Assembly: GCA_030695415.1 (NCBI GenBank)
Contig: JAUYQZ010000039.1
Coordinates: forward strand, 1-64,000
Source of the DNA: Hylemonella sp.
Lineage (GTDB): Bacteria > Pseudomonadota > Gammaproteobacteria > Burkholderiales > Burkholderiaceae_C
Direction of reading: 5' to 3'
Length of the DNA: 64,000 nt
Shown here: positions 1 to 13,498 of the stretch, piece after piece
How positions within the stretch are numbered: position 1 is the first letter of the stretch
Layout of the letters: each line of letters begins with the position of its first letter
Translations under genes and position numbers: made by a program
Notes under the pieces: generated by a model
Databases searched by the model: none
The model's input: the letters and a program-made list of their open reading frames with translations, nothing else
Told to the model about the DNA's origin: nothing

Positions 1-130
<130 letters not shown>

Positions 131-239
131 TCAAATCTCCAAAGAACAGGTTCCCGTGTACAGGTTTAATGTCTGCACGGTGTTGCTGGTTCGCCCCGCA
201 CGGGAACAGGGCGGCACACCGTCGCAGACAGCTTGAAAC

Positions 240-2342
<2,103 letters not shown>

Positions 2343-2410
2343 GATGGTCTTTCGTTAAACAGGTCAGGCCCGCTCGTGGCGGGCCTGCGCTCCTGTGGGG
2401 CAGTTGTGGC

Positions 2411-2881
2411 TTAGAAACGGAAGTGGCTGAAGGCCTTGTTGGCCTCGGCCATGCGGTGCACTTCATCGCGGCGCTTCATGGCGCCGCCACGGCCTTCGGT
2501 GGCCTCGATGATCTCGTTGGCCAGGCGCAGGGCCATGGACTTCTCGCCACGCTTGCGGGCGGCTTCCTTGATCCAGCGCATGGACAGGGCCAGGCGACGC
2601 ACCGGGCGCACTTCAACCGGCACCTGGTAGTTGGCGCCGCCGACACGACGGGACTTCACCTCAACCATCGGCTTCACATTGTTGATGGCGATCGTGAACA
2701 GCTCCAGCGCATCCTTGCCGGTCTTCTGTCCAATGGTTTCGAGGGCACCGTAAATGATGCGCTCGGCAACCGCCTTTTTGCCGCCTTCCATGATCACGTT
2801 CATGAACTTGGAAAGATCGACATTGCCGAACTTCGGATCCGGCAGGATTTCACGTTTAGGGACTTCGCGACGACGTGGCAT
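2411..2881 (-). CDS. rpsG: 30S ribosomal protein S7
   Basis: 156 aa [20 protein letters not shown]..., upstream of fusA. Confidence 0.99.
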   Translation of the reverse strand: MPRRREVPKREILPDPKFGNVDLSKFMNVIMEGGKKAVAERIIYGALETIGQKTGKDALELFTIAINNVKPMVEVKSRRVGGANYQVPVEVRPVRRLALSMRWIKEAARKRGEKSMALRLANEIIEATEGRGGAMKRRDEVHRMAEANKAFSHFRF

Positions 2882-3042
2882 GTTTCACCTCATATTGCTT
2901 CAGTTGGCATCTTTTCAGACACCGCGAGAGCCATACAGAACTCTCACTTACTCGACCCACCCGGACAATTCCGAGCTTCGGGTCACTACGCTCAAACCGT
3001 CTGCCTGACGGAGCGAGCACCGAAAAACTCAGACCTGAAAAA

Positions 3043-3420
3043 TCAAGCCTTCTTGGGGCGCTTGGCGCCGTACTTGGAGCGCGACTGCTTGCGGTCTTTC
3101 ACGCCTTGCAGGTCGAGCGAGCCACGCACGATGTGGTAACGAACACCCGGCAGGTCCTTGACACGACCGCCGCGCACGAGCACGACAGAGTGTTCCTGCA
3201 GGTTGTGGCCTTCACCACCGATGTAGGAAATGACCTCAAAACCGTTGGTCAGGCGCACCTTGGCGACCTTACGCAGAGCGGAGTTGGGCTTCTTGGGCGT
3301 CGTGGTGTACACACGGGTGCACACACCGCGGCGCTGCGGAGAGTTCTGCATGGCAGGGCTCTTCGACTTGATGGTCTCGACCTCACGGCCTTGACGCACT
3401 AGCTGGTTAATGGTTGGCAT
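3043..3420 (-). CDS. rpsL: 30S ribosomal protein S12
   Basis: 125 aa [25 protein letters not shown]...[15 protein letters not shown]. Confidence 0.99.
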   Translation of the reverse strand: MPTINQLVRQGREVETIKSKSPAMQNSPQRRGVCTRVYTTTPKKPNSALRKVAKVRLTNGFEVISYIGGEGHNLQEHSVVLVRGGRVKDLPGVRYHIVRGSLDLQGVKDRKQSRSKYGAKRPKKA

Positions 3421-3571
3421 TTAGAAACGTCCCTCAACGTTTGATAAAAACGAAAACGTGAAACCCTTCGGAATTTCCGAAAAGCCTTCGAGTGTATCAG
3501 GTCACCCACACGTCCGCAATGTGTGGTCGGGACAGCGCGGGTACGAAGCGCGCGCGGCAAGCCGCCTGGAG

Positions 3572-4747
3572 CTACTGGATCCAGAGGCGCAAGGCATCCC
3601 AGGCTCGACCGATCAGGCCCGCCTCCTCAACCGCATCAAGGCTCAGCAATTCAATATCCAGAAGCTTGTGCTCACCAACATAAATCCTCAGCATCCCGGT
3701 CGGCTGACCCTTCTGGAGCGGGGCCACCAGGGGGTCGGGCCTGATGGCCTGGGTGCGCAGCCGGCCCGCCTGACCCGTCGGCACCGTCACCACCACGGCC
3801 TGGGGCCGCCCCAGGCGAACCTGGGCAGTCCGCCCCTTCCAGACGGCAGGCGTGAGCACGGCCTGATTGGCGTCGAACAGCTTGATCGCCTCAAATGCGG
3901 TGTAGCCCCAATTCAGCAGCTTCTGGGCTTCGTTGGCCCGCGCGTTCTCGCTGTCGGCGCCGAGCACCACCGCCATCAGGCGTCGGGCGCCGGGCGCACC
4001 CGCCGGCCCCAAATGGGGAAACTCGCGCTGCGCCGTCGCAATCAGGCCGTAACCGGCTGCTTCGGTGTGGCCAGTCTTGAGGCCGTCCACAGAAGGATCA
4101 CGAAACAGCAACAGGTTGCGGTTGCTGTCATTCGCTGGCGGGGTGCCCTCGTAGCGGTACTTGCGGATGGCGTGGAAATGCGCCCGATCCGGAAAGTCGC
4201 GCAGCAAGCGCGAAGCCAGGGTGGCCAGATCGCGCGCCGTGCTCGACTGTCCAGGCTGGGACAGGCCGGTCGGATTGACAAACCGCGTTGCCTGCATGCC
4301 CAACAGCCGGGCCTGCTCGTTCATGAGCTCAACGAAACGCTCCTCGCTGCCAGCCGCACCTTCGGCCAACGCCACAGCGGCATCGTTACCGGACTGCACC
4401 AGCAAGCCCTTGAGCAAGTCCTCCACGGGGACCTTCATTCTGGTGTCGATGAACATGCGTGAGCCAGGCTGGCGAGAGGCACGCTCGCTGACCGGCAGGG
4501 TCTGCGTCAAGCCCAGCCGCCCCAAGCGAAGCGCATCGAAGACCAGATAAGCCGTCATCAGCTTGGTCAGCGAGGCGGGGGGAATGGGGGTGTCCGCCTC
4601 GCGGGCAGCCAGCGTCTGGCCACTGGTCAAGTCGAGCAGCAGGTAGGCGCGGGCGGCAATCTCGGGTGGCTGGGGCATGGCCTGGGCCATGACGCCACCG
4701 CAAAACAGCCCGGCCAACGCGAGCAGCGAACCAAGGAGTTTCTTCAT
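3572..4747 (-). CDS. dacC: D-alanyl-D-alanine carboxypeptidase (PBP5/6 family)
   Basis: SxxK (PPASLTKLMTAY) and KTG (DGLKTGHTEAAGYG) motifs; signal peptide MKKLLGSLLALAGLFCGGVMAQA places the start at 4747 rather than 4864. Confidence 0.9.
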   Translation of the reverse strand: MKKLLGSLLALAGLFCGGVMAQAMPQPPEIAARAYLLLDLTSGQTLAAREADTPIPPASLTKLMTAYLVFDALRLGRLGLTQTLPVSERASRQPGSRMFIDTRMKVPVEDLLKGLLVQSGNDAAVALAEGAAGSEERFVELMNEQARLLGMQATRFVNPTGLSQPGQSSTARDLATLASRLLRDFPDRAHFHAIRKYRYEGTPPANDSNRNLLLFRDPSVDGLKTGHTEAAGYGLIATAQREFPHLGPAGAPGARRLMAVVLGADSENARANEAQKLLNWGYTAFEAIKLFDANQAVLTPAVWKGRTAQVRLGRPQAVVVTVPTGQAGRLRTQAIRPDPLVAPLQKGQPTGMLRIYVGEHKLLDIELLSLDAVEEAGLIGRAWDALRLWIQ

Positions 4748-5382
4748 CCGGGCTTTGAGGTGAGGTGACGGACCACCAGGCTCCTGAGCAAGGGCAGTTG
4801 TCCGTGAAAGAAGTGGCTGCCGCCGGGGACCACCGTCACCGGCAGCACCTGAGGGCGCGCCCAATCCATGACGGCGGCCAAGGGCACGGTGTCGTCGCTT
4901 TCACCATGGACCACCAGCGTGCGCTCGTGCAATTCCTCGGGCACCGCAGCAACTCGAAAACGGCTGGCAGCAACGCCCACCAACACCAGCTTGTCGATCT
5001 GGCGCCCCGGCCACAGGGTTGCCAGGGACTGGCTCATGACAAAGGAGCCGAAAGAAAATCCGGCCAGCGCCAAAGTGCCCTCTGGCGCGCACTGCTGCAC
5101 GACCGCGAGAAAATCCTGCGCCTCACCCCGACCCTCGTCATGCACGCCTTCGGTGGCGCCCACCCCGCGAAAGTTGAAGCGCAGGGCCTGCCAACCGCAT
5201 TGCACGAAGGCTCGCGCCAGCGTCTGCACCACCTTGTTGTCCATGGTCCCGCCAAAGAGCGGATGAGGATGTGCAATGACGGCCACCCCCTTGAGGGGCA
5301 GCCCATCGCCGGGCACGTCACGCAGCACTTCCATGCGGCCGGCCGGGCCTTGCAGCAGCAGGCGCTCGGTCTGCGCGTTCAT
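4744..5382 (-). CDS. Alpha/beta hydrolase
   Basis: AHPHPLFGGTMDNKVV and GFSFGSFV nucleophile elbow. Confidence 0.85.
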   Translation of the reverse strand: MNAQTERLLLQGPAGRMEVLRDVPGDGLPLKGVAVIAHPHPLFGGTMDNKVVQTLARAFVQCGWQALRFNFRGVGATEGVHDEGRGEAQDFLAVVQQCAPEGTLALAGFSFGSFVMSQSLATLWPGRQIDKLVLVGVAASRFRVAAVPEELHERTLVVHGESDDTVPLAAVMDWARPQVLPVTVVPGGSHFFHGQLPLLRSLVVRHLTSKPG

Positions 5383-5385
5383 GGC

Positions 5386-5730
5386 TCAGCGCCCCAGATG
5401 CGGCGGCGTCAGCAGGCGCTCGACCACTTTGCCGTTCTTGAGGTGCGACTCGACGATCTCGTCAATATCACTCACATCCACATAGGAATACCACACGGCC
5501 TCGGGGTAGACCACAGCCACGGGGCCACCGGCGCAGCGATCCAGGCAGCCAGCGCGGTTCACGCGCACTTGCCCAGGGCCGGCCAGGCCGGCCGCCTTGA
5601 CCAGGGACTTGCAACGCTCGAACGCCGCTTCGGCCTGATGGTTGGCGCAGCAGGACTCCCCCGCAGGACGCTGGTTGAGGCAGAAAAAGACGTGGCGCTC
5701 GTAATAGGAGGGGACGGTATCGGTGCTCAT
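5386..5730 (-). CDS. (2Fe-2S) ferredoxin domain-containing protein (thioredoxin-like fold)
   Basis: Cysteine pattern CLNQR...CC...NRAGCLDRCAGGPVAVVYPEAVWY. Confidence 0.85.
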   Translation of the reverse strand: MSTDTVPSYYERHVFFCLNQRPAGESCCANHQAEAAFERCKSLVKAAGLAGPGQVRVNRAGCLDRCAGGPVAVVYPEAVWYSYVDVSDIDEIVESHLKNGKVVERLLTPPHLGR

Positions 5731-6848
5731 TCCCGGATTCTAGGTGCAGCCCTGTCCAGGGTGCTCAATCCCCAGACGCGGACCAGCACATACAGCAGCA
5801 CCGCGTAGGGCCAGAGCCAGCCCAGCCACTGGGCCACCCCATGAAAGCGGATGAAGCGGCCCTGCTCCCAGATCTGCAGGTTGTGGGCAAAGTAGGGGCT
5901 GGCCGGCGCCTGGTTGATGAGACTCAGATAGAGCCCCAAGGAAAGCAGGAGCAGGGCCGCGCAGACGCGAGCGGGCACGCGCAGCAGCAGCAGGGCCAGA
6001 ACCCCCGCCAGCACCAGGCCGGCCTTGACCGGCAGGCTGAACCAGGACCATGCATGCATCGGGCCGTAACTAAGAGTCGCCGACAGCAGCGTCGCGCTGA
6101 TGGCGGCGGCCAGAACAGCCAACACAAAGCTAGCACGCCGAGGCATGGACGGAATGACGCTGAAACCAAGCAGACACGGAATCAGGGCGCCCAGCAGAAC
6201 ACAAGTCATTTCCGTGCCGGGCACCAGAGGCTGCAGTTCCACGACTCGCACCGGCAGCCACTCCAGAAACGGCGTGTCCAGCAGCAGTTCGGCCAGGCCG
6301 GACTCCACCCGCTCGAACACCTGACCCAGGCCCAGCGGCACGGCCGCCGGGAACAGCAGCGCGAAGGGCCAGAGTGCCAGCAGCACCAGGGCGCCGCGCG
6401 CTTCGGGCACGAACCAGCGGGCGCGAAAACGGATCCAGCGATCAATGGCGCCCCACTTCTCCAGCAGCGTGGAGGTCACCGCGCCCAGCCAGGCCCCGGC
6501 CAGGTTGAGCAGGAAGTCGACGTTGGACGGGACCCGCGACGAGAGGTAGCCCTGCAAGGTCTCCATCAGCAGGGACAAGGATCCTCCTGCCAGAGTCGCG
6601 AGCAGCACGGCACGGCGCCCCTGACCAGTGCGCAGCGCCCCCAAGGCCAACAAGAACCCCAGCGGCGCATAGCCCAGCACATTCGACAGCAGATCGAAGC
6701 CCGTCCAGTAGTGGGGCCACGGCGCGACGAGAAAACCCCAGGGCAAGGGCCCTTGGTCACGCCACTCCGCAAAGGGGTAGAGGCTGGCATAAACCACCAG
6801 CCCCACATAAACCAGGCTCAGGGGCCACGCGGAGGTCTTGTGCGGCAT
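5727..6848 (-). CDS. VanZ family membrane protein
   Basis: 373 aa polytopic; YASLYPFAEWRDQG...DLLSNVLGYAPLGFLL...SRVPSNVDFLLN typical of VanZ. Confidence 0.85.
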   Translation of the reverse strand: MPHKTSAWPLSLVYVGLVVYASLYPFAEWRDQGPLPWGFLVAPWPHYWTGFDLLSNVLGYAPLGFLLALGALRTGQGRRAVLLATLAGGSLSLLMETLQGYLSSRVPSNVDFLLNLAGAWLGAVTSTLLEKWGAIDRWIRFRARWFVPEARGALVLLALWPFALLFPAAVPLGLGQVFERVESGLAELLLDTPFLEWLPVRVVELQPLVPGTEMTCVLLGALIPCLLGFSVIPSMPRRASFVLAVLAAAISATLLSATLSYGPMHAWSWFSLPVKAGLVLAGVLALLLLRVPARVCAALLLLSLGLYLSLINQAPASPYFAHNLQIWEQGRFIRFHGVAQWLGWLWPYAVLLYVLVRVWGLSTLDRAAPRIRE

Positions 6849-6862
6849 GGCGCGCAGCCGAT

Positions 6863-7291
6863 TCAGAAGGGCTTGACGACCACCAGCACGACCGCGACCA
6901 GCAGCAGCAGCACCGGCGCCTCGTTGAACCAGCGGAACCAGACATGGCCGCGCCGACTCTCACCTCGCTGGAATTTCTTCAGCAGAACCCCACAGGCGTG
7001 GTGGTAGATCAGTACCAGAACGACCACCGCCAGCTTCGCATGCAACCAGCCATTGCCCGGGCCTCGTCCGATGCCATAACCCAGCCAGAGCCAGAAGCCA
7101 AAGGCCAGGGCCGGCACGGCCAGAATCGTGGTGAACCGCAGCAGCTTGCGCGCCATCAGCAGCAAACGCTCTCGCTCGGCTACCGAATCGGCCGGCACCA
7201 TGGCCAAGTTCACGAAGATACGCGGCAGATAGAACAGGCCGGCAAACCAGCTGGCGACGAAGACGATGTGGAGCGATTTAACCCAGAGCAT
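6863..7291 (-). CDS. hemJ: CopD family / HemJ-like protoporphyrinogen oxidase
   Basis: 142 aa, 4 TM; MLWVKSLHIVFVASWFAGLFYLPRIFVNLA resembles the COG1981/HemJ N-terminus with His in TM1; adjacent to hemB. Confidence 0.7.
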   Translation of the reverse strand: MLWVKSLHIVFVASWFAGLFYLPRIFVNLAMVPADSVAERERLLLMARKLLRFTTILAVPALAFGFWLWLGYGIGRGPGNGWLHAKLAVVVLVLIYHHACGVLLKKFQRGESRRGHVWFRWFNEAPVLLLLVAVVLVVVKPF

Positions 7292-7361
7292 GGTCGGAGT
7301 TTAGTCGCGCTGGCGGAGCCTGGAGCGATGCGCTGCTGCGCGGCCACCACACGGCGGACAT

Positions 7362-7390
7362 AAAAAAACCCCGGCACGAAGCCGGGGTTG
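7362..7390 (-). terminator. Intrinsic terminator
   Basis: AACCCCGGC-TTCGT-GCCGGGGTT followed by T-run on minus strand. Confidence 0.85.
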
Positions 7391-7460
7391 GAAGCCTTTT
7401 TTGCTGTCACACATCAAGGCCCCGCTCAGGGAGGAAAAGCGGGGAGTGGCGAACCACCCG
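7362..7460 (-). ncRNA. Candidate sRNA or 5' leader with anti-Shine-Dalgarno loop
   Basis: Promoter TTGCAA-N17-TAGATT on minus strand (7495-7467); predicted RNA CGGGUGGUUCGCCACUCCCCGCUUUUCCUCCCUGAGCGGGGCCUUGAUGUGUGACAGCAAAAAAGGCUUCCAACCCCGGCUUCGUGCCGGGGUUUUUUU: UUCG hairpin, CCCCGCU/AGCGGGG stem with UUUCCUCCCUG loop, intrinsic terminator. Confidence 0.72.
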
Positions 7461-7473
7461 GATGTAAATCTAA

Positions 7474-8598
<1,125 letters not shown>

Positions 8599-8612
8599 AC
8601 GACAGCATCAGG

Positions 8613-9719
8613 ATGCGCGTCTTCAACATCAGCCCGGAAGGCGTGAGCGAAGCCACCGCGCCGCCGGCGCAGTTGCCAGCGCTCGGCCATGTCTGGATCG
8701 CCTGCAACCGGCAGGAACTTGAAGCTGGTTGGCCGCAGATCCAGGCCGCGCTGCAGTCCCTGTGCGGCCTGCAGCTGGTCGACCTGCACGTCTCCGACCT
8801 GCTCAACCTGCAGCTGCCTTCGCATTTCGATTACACCTCGCAGTACGACCTGCTGGTGTTTCGCCGCCTCGTCGCCAGTGCCGCGAACGCTGCCGAGCCC
8901 GCGCAGTTGCCATCACGGTCGGGCACGCGGCGTGGCGGGCCGCCCATCCTGCGCCACATCGACACCAGCCCGGTCGGCTTTGCCGTCTTCGATCGCGTGC
9001 TGCTCTCCGTGCACCCGGCCGACTGCGCGGCGCGCGACGCCTATGCCTCGCGGCTGTTGCAGGCCCACACCAACGACGTGCGTAGCGCCAACAGCCGCCT
9101 GCCCGCCTCCCCGGCCGACCTGATGCTGCGCATCGTCAACCAGATGGTGGACGGTTTCCTGGAATTGCGGCGTGAGCTCACGCGCCAGCTCGACCACTGG
9201 CAAAGCGAACTGCTCAACCCACGCACCCGCTTCAACAACTGGTCCGCGCTGCTGGACACGCGGCTGGCACTGCACCAGCTCGACGAGATCTGCGAGGACC
9301 AGCGCTCGGCCGTACAGGACTGGATCGAATCGATCAAGACCTGGCCGGAAACGGACACGCCCGCAGCGCAGCGCGAACGCGACCTGCTGCTGGTGCGAAG
9401 CCGCGACTTGCTGGAACACATCGAACGTGTGGTGCACCATGTGCGCCGGCTGGAGCAGAGCGTGGAAACGGCCGTGCAGATCCACTTCAACGCGCAGAGC
9501 AATCGCACCAACGACATCATGCGCACGCTCACGGTGCTCACCGCCATTTTCCTGCCGCTGAACCTGATTGCCGGCATCTTCGGCATGAATTTCGACGCCA
9601 TCCCGTTGATCCACAACGACGGCGGATTCTGGTGGGCCATGGGCACCATGGGTGTGACCGCCATCGCACTGGCCCTGCTGTTCTGGCGCAAACGCTACCT
9701 CGAGCGCAGCGGGCGCTGA
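8613..9719 (+). CDS. CorA-family magnesium/divalent cation transporter
   Basis: C-terminal two-TM region with GMN motif (AGIFGMNFDAIPLIHNDGGFWW). Confidence 0.9.
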   Translation: MRVFNISPEGVSEATAPPAQLPALGHVWIACNRQELEAGWPQIQAALQSLCGLQLVDLHVSDLLNLQLPSHFDYTSQYDLLVFRRLVASAANAAEPAQLPSRSGTRRGGPPILRHIDTSPVGFAVFDRVLLSVHPADCAARDAYASRLLQAHTNDVRSANSRLPASPADLMLRIVNQMVDGFLELRRELTRQLDHWQSELLNPRTRFNNWSALLDTRLALHQLDEICEDQRSAVQDWIESIKTWPETDTPAAQRERDLLLVRSRDLLEHIERVVHHVRRLEQSVETAVQIHFNAQSNRTNDIMRTLTVLTAIFLPLNLIAGIFGMNFDAIPLIHNDGGFWWAMGTMGVTAIALALLFWRKRYLERSGR

Positions 9720-9732
9720 CCAGAGCTGCGCC

Positions 9733-10512
9733 TCATCGGCAGCGCTTGCCCTCGTCCAGCTTCATCCAGCGCTGCAGCCACTGCTGCGTACGCTGGCGCG
9801 CATGGCGCGCGGCCACCTTTTCTTCGGGCGTCTGATCGGCACGGAAGTCGAAGGCGCGGCGCGCCAGTGGGTAGCCCTGCAACTCGACCGGCACTCCGCG
9901 CTCCCAAAGGGCATAAAAAGCCCGCCCGTTGCTCATGCGCCGCACCTCGAAATCCTGCTCACCAATCAGCAGCAGCAAGGGCGTGGTGATCTGCATGATC
10001 TCGGGCGCCACGCGGAACAGCTGATCAGGCTCGGGCGCGTTGGGGTTCTGCATGTGACCGTAGTAACTGGCGATAGCCGCGATGTCCTTGCCACGCTTGG
10101 CCGCCAGCCGGATCGCATAGCAGGGCCCGCGCGACTGGGCCACGATACCCGCCGGCATGCGGCAGGCTTGCGGGTGGCGCAGCAGGTAGTCGAACGCGGC
10201 TTCGACATCCCCTTCGGTGGCTGGGTCGTGCTCGGAGGGCCAGCGCTCGATCATGCGTCCGGCCTGCCAGTCCGGCATGACGACCAGAAAGCCCTGGCCC
10301 GCCAACTCCATGATGTGCCGGCGCTCGTTGTCGTCGATGCCACGTTTGGCGTGGATGAACAACACGGGCGGAAATGGCCCCTTGCCAGACGGCACGGCCA
10401 CCTGGACCGGGATGTCGACTGTGCCGTTCTTCAAGGTCGTCTGCTCAAGAGTGACGGCCGCCACCTGGGCAGCGGTCAAGGCAAAGACGAGGGCGAGGAA
10501 TTCACGCTTCAT
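9733..10512 (-). CDS. Dienelactone hydrolase-like / alpha-beta hydrolase
   Basis: Signal peptide and alpha/beta hydrolase pattern (PPVLFIHAKRGIDDNE, GIVAQSRGPCYAIRLA). Confidence 0.75.
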   Translation of the reverse strand: MKREFLALVFALTAAQVAAVTLEQTTLKNGTVDIPVQVAVPSGKGPFPPVLFIHAKRGIDDNERRHIMELAGQGFLVVMPDWQAGRMIERWPSEHDPATEGDVEAAFDYLLRHPQACRMPAGIVAQSRGPCYAIRLAAKRGKDIAAIASYYGHMQNPNAPEPDQLFRVAPEIMQITTPLLLLIGEQDFEVRRMSNGRAFYALWERGVPVELQGYPLARRAFDFRADQTPEEKVAARHARQRTQQWLQRWMKLDEGKRCR

Positions 10513-10556
10513 GCTCCAGCTCCAGGGTCATGCGCCAACCGGAGCCGGCGCGCGGG

Positions 10557-11222
10557 TCAAACCGGGTCCGTATCGACCCCTATCTTCAGGTGTACCAGCA
10601 GATCGGCCACCAGCTCCAGCCTAACCAGGGGACTGTCCACCGCCAGGAACTGCTGCTTGAGCTGCGGGCTGACCGGCAGGATGTCGCACCAGCGATTCGC
10701 CAGCCAGCCGCAGTCATCCCATTGCAGCGGCGACTGGATCGGCAACTCGTCGCCGGGCTTGGCCTGCGCCTGCATGTGCTGCAGCAAGCGCTGCAAGCCC
10801 ACGCGCACGTGCACCAGGTCCGGCGGCACCGGCACCGGCGCGTCATCCTCCAGGTACTCGGCCTCGCCAGTCCACAAGCCGTGCTTGAGTTGCTCGCTGC
10901 GCACCAGCCGGAAGCGTCGGCCGCCGCGACAGCGGACCAGCATCAGCCCCGGCTGCGGCCGCTCGAAGGCGACGATATGTGCCATCGTGCCCACCAGGTG
11001 AAACACCTCGGGTCCGAAGGCTGGCCCCCCGGCCTCACCCGGCCGCGGCGGCTGCCTCACCTCCTTGCCACTGCTGAGGCAGACGACGCCGAAGGGGGCA
11101 TCTTCTTTCTGGCAGCGCTGGATCAGATCCAGGTAGCGCACCTCGAAGATGCGCAGCGGCAGCACAGCGCCGGGAAAGAGCACGGTCTGCAGCGGGAACA
11201 GCGGTAGCTGGAAAGAGGGCAT
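10557..11222 (-). CDS. LON peptidase substrate-binding domain protein
   Basis: LPLFPLQTVLFPGAVLPLRIFEVRYLDLI typical Lon N-terminal domain. Confidence 0.92.
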   Translation of the reverse strand: MPSFQLPLFPLQTVLFPGAVLPLRIFEVRYLDLIQRCQKEDAPFGVVCLSSGKEVRQPPRPGEAGGPAFGPEVFHLVGTMAHIVAFERPQPGLMLVRCRGGRRFRLVRSEQLKHGLWTGEAEYLEDDAPVPVPPDLVHVRVGLQRLLQHMQAQAKPGDELPIQSPLQWDDCGWLANRWCDILPVSPQLKQQFLAVDSPLVRLELVADLLVHLKIGVDTDPV

Positions 11223-12097
11223 CAGGGCGGCGTGAGCTGGAACAGGCGTGCCCCATTGTCCCAGGCGATGCGGCGCGCCACGTCAGGCGGCAGCTCGCCC
11301 AGCCAGCGCCGGTACTCCTGCATCAGGCCATCGTAGTACAGCCAGCGTTGATTGACCCAGGTGTCCGAGCCGATCAGGAAACGGTCCGGGAACTTGAGCA
11401 TCAGGGCGCGCCAGTCCGGACATAACTGGGTGCGGCCACGGTCGTCGCTACAACTCAGGCCCGGGCGGTAGGACAGCTCGCCCATGAGTTTCGGGTACTT
11501 CTCCAGCAAGGCCTGCACCCGGGCCGCGGAAGGGCCGCTGATGCCGGTGTGAGCCCAGATCAGCCGCGCGCCGGGCGCATGCGCCATCAGCAGGTCGATG
11601 GCCACGTCGTCCACATGCGCCAGCACGGCCAGTTCCTTCTCCTGCGCAAACTGCATGAGCTTCCTCGCCACCGGGCCGTTGGCATTGGCGCTGTCGTAAA
11701 GGTGGAATTCACCGATACCGCGGTAGGGCCCGGCCGCCGTGCCGCGCGCGAACTCGGTCTGCACCATGGTGTAGATGCTCTCGTCGCGGAACCAGTTGTC
11801 GTAGTCGGCACGGTTGCGGTAAAGGCGAATGAAGGGCACCACCGTCACGCCGGCGGCACGGGTCTGCGCGCCCGCGCTGGCGAGGGTCTTGGTTCCGTCG
11901 TTGGGCCGACTGTTGGCAATGATGGCACGTACGCCGTTGCGCTGCATGCGCGCCAGCACATCGTCCAGCGGGTGCGGGCCTTGATAGGCCTCGTCGTTGT
12001 AATGCAGATGGGCATCGAACAGCGGGCCGCTGTAGTCAGCCGCCTGCGCGGGGCTGGCGAAGGCCAGACAACAGAGCCAAGCAAGCGGGCGCCACAT
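11222..12097 (-). CDS. Amidohydrolase family protein (secreted)
   Basis: Signal peptide then [18 protein letters not shown]...; likely start [19 protein letters not shown] at 12097. Confidence 0.85.
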   Translation of the reverse strand: MWRPLAWLCCLAFASPAQAADYSGPLFDAHLHYNDEAYQGPHPLDDVLARMQRNGVRAIIANSRPNDGTKTLASAGAQTRAAGVTVVPFIRLYRNRADYDNWFRDESIYTMVQTEFARGTAAGPYRGIGEFHLYDSANANGPVARKLMQFAQEKELAVLAHVDDVAIDLLMAHAPGARLIWAHTGISGPSAARVQALLEKYPKLMGELSYRPGLSCSDDRGRTQLCPDWRALMLKFPDRFLIGSDTWVNQRWLYYDGLMQEYRRWLGELPPDVARRIAWDNGARLFQLTPP

Positions 12098-12101
12098 GAG
12101 G

Positions 12102-12785
12102 TCAGCCCACATGCTTGGCAAAGAAGGCCAGCGTGCGCTCGCGCGCCAGCGTCGCAGCCGCGGCGTTCCAGGCGCCGCGCTGGTCGCAGTTGAAGCCGTG
12201 GTTGGCCGCATACACATGCACCTCGATGTCGGGGTGGGCCTTCTGCAAGGCCGCCACGCCGTCAAGCGGGATCCAGTGGTCCTGCTCGCCAAAGTGCGCC
12301 AGCACCGGGCACTTCGGGCTGCGCGCTATCTCGCCCTCGGTGGTCACGCCCCCACCGTAATAGGGCACCGCCGCAGCCACGCCCTTGAGCAGGCAGGCGC
12401 TGCGCCAGGTCAGCAGACCGCCCCAGCAGTAGCCGACCACGCCGACCTTGCCGGCGCCGGCAGCATGGTTGATCGCGGCCTGGATGTCCTGCATCACGCC
12501 GGGTGCCGGCAGCGCTTCCACCGTGGCCTTGAGTGCCATGCCGGCGCTCATGTCGTCGGGCGCGTAGCCCAGCTCGACGCCCGGGCGGGCGCGATGGAAG
12601 GTGGCCGGTGCCACCGCCAGATAGCCGGCCGCGGCGTAAGCGTCAGCCACCGCGCGGATGTGCGAATTGACGCCGAAGATCTCCTGCAACACCACCACGC
12701 CGCCGCGCGGCTTGCCCGCCGGTTGCGCCACGTAAGCGGGAAAAACAAAGCCGTCGGCGGCCTTGAGGTCGATGAACTGTCCCAT
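12102..12785 (-). CDS. Dienelactone hydrolase family protein
   Basis: [40 protein letters not shown]...GYCWGG. Confidence 0.93.
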   Translation of the reverse strand: MGQFIDLKAADGFVFPAYVAQPAGKPRGGVVVLQEIFGVNSHIRAVADAYAAAGYLAVAPATFHRARPGVELGYAPDDMSAGMALKATVEALPAPGVMQDIQAAINHAAGAGKVGVVGYCWGGLLTWRSACLLKGVAAAVPYYGGGVTTEGEIARSPKCPVLAHFGEQDHWIPLDGVAALQKAHPDIEVHVYAANHGFNCDQRGAWNAAAATLARERTLAFFAKHVG

Positions 12786-12810
12786 GGTTGTCTGCTCCTT
12801 GCTGAAGATG

Positions 12811-13419
12811 TCAGGCGGACACGCCGAGTTTGCGCGCCACGAAGTCGAGCCGGTCCTGGCCCCAGAAGATCTCGCCGTCGATCACGTAGCTGGGGGCACC
12901 GAACACGCCGGCATCGATGGCCTGCTGGGTCATGGCTTCGTAACGTTCGCGCACTTCCTGGCTGTCGGACAGCGACAGACGCTTGGCGTCCAGGCCGTTC
13001 TCGGCCAGCAGCTCGGCCAGCACCTTTTCGTCGGCGATGTTGCGCTGCTGCGCCCAGACCGCGGCCAGGATGGCACCGGTGATCTTCATGGCGGCTTCGG
13101 CGCCGTCCTGCTGGTCGACGGCGATGATCAGGCGGGCCGCATCGTCGCCTCCCACCGGGAAGTATTTGGGTTGAGGATGCAGCGGAATCTTGAGATAGTC
13201 GCTGTGGCGCCCGAGTTCGATCAGGCGGTAAGCCTGGCGCTGCGGCGCACGCTTGGACAAGGGGAGCCCGCCCGAGACAGGGAAGACCTTGCCGCCCAGG
13301 TCCACCGGCAAGACGCGAATGGTGGCGCCGGCCGCCTTGGCGAGGCTCGCAAGGCGCGCATGGCCCAGATAGGTCCAGGGGCTCTGCGGCGCGAAGTAGT
13401 AGTCCACTGTGCGGCTCAT
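12811..13419 (-). CDS. 2-hydroxychromene-2-carboxylate isomerase (DsbA/GST-kappa family)
   Basis: VDYYFAPQSPWTYLGHARL...FGAPSYVIDGEIFWGQDRLDFV. Confidence 0.92.
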   Translation of the reverse strand: MSRTVDYYFAPQSPWTYLGHARLASLAKAAGATIRVLPVDLGGKVFPVSGGLPLSKRAPQRQAYRLIELGRHSDYLKIPLHPQPKYFPVGGDDAARLIIAVDQQDGAEAAMKITGAILAAVWAQQRNIADEKVLAELLAENGLDAKRLSLSDSQEVRERYEAMTQQAIDAGVFGAPSYVIDGEIFWGQDRLDFVARKLGVSA

Positions 13420-13498
13420 CGTGTCTCCTGTGCTGCCCGATATCGCGATTCGTGCGGCAATGGTATCTTGTCGTCATCACACCTGCAGGAGCGCGGCT

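Noticed and set aside
5841-7007. 388-aa + strand ORF across VanZ and hemJ-like genes
   Set aside because: Gln/Arg/Gly-rich antisense translation of clear membrane-protein genes.
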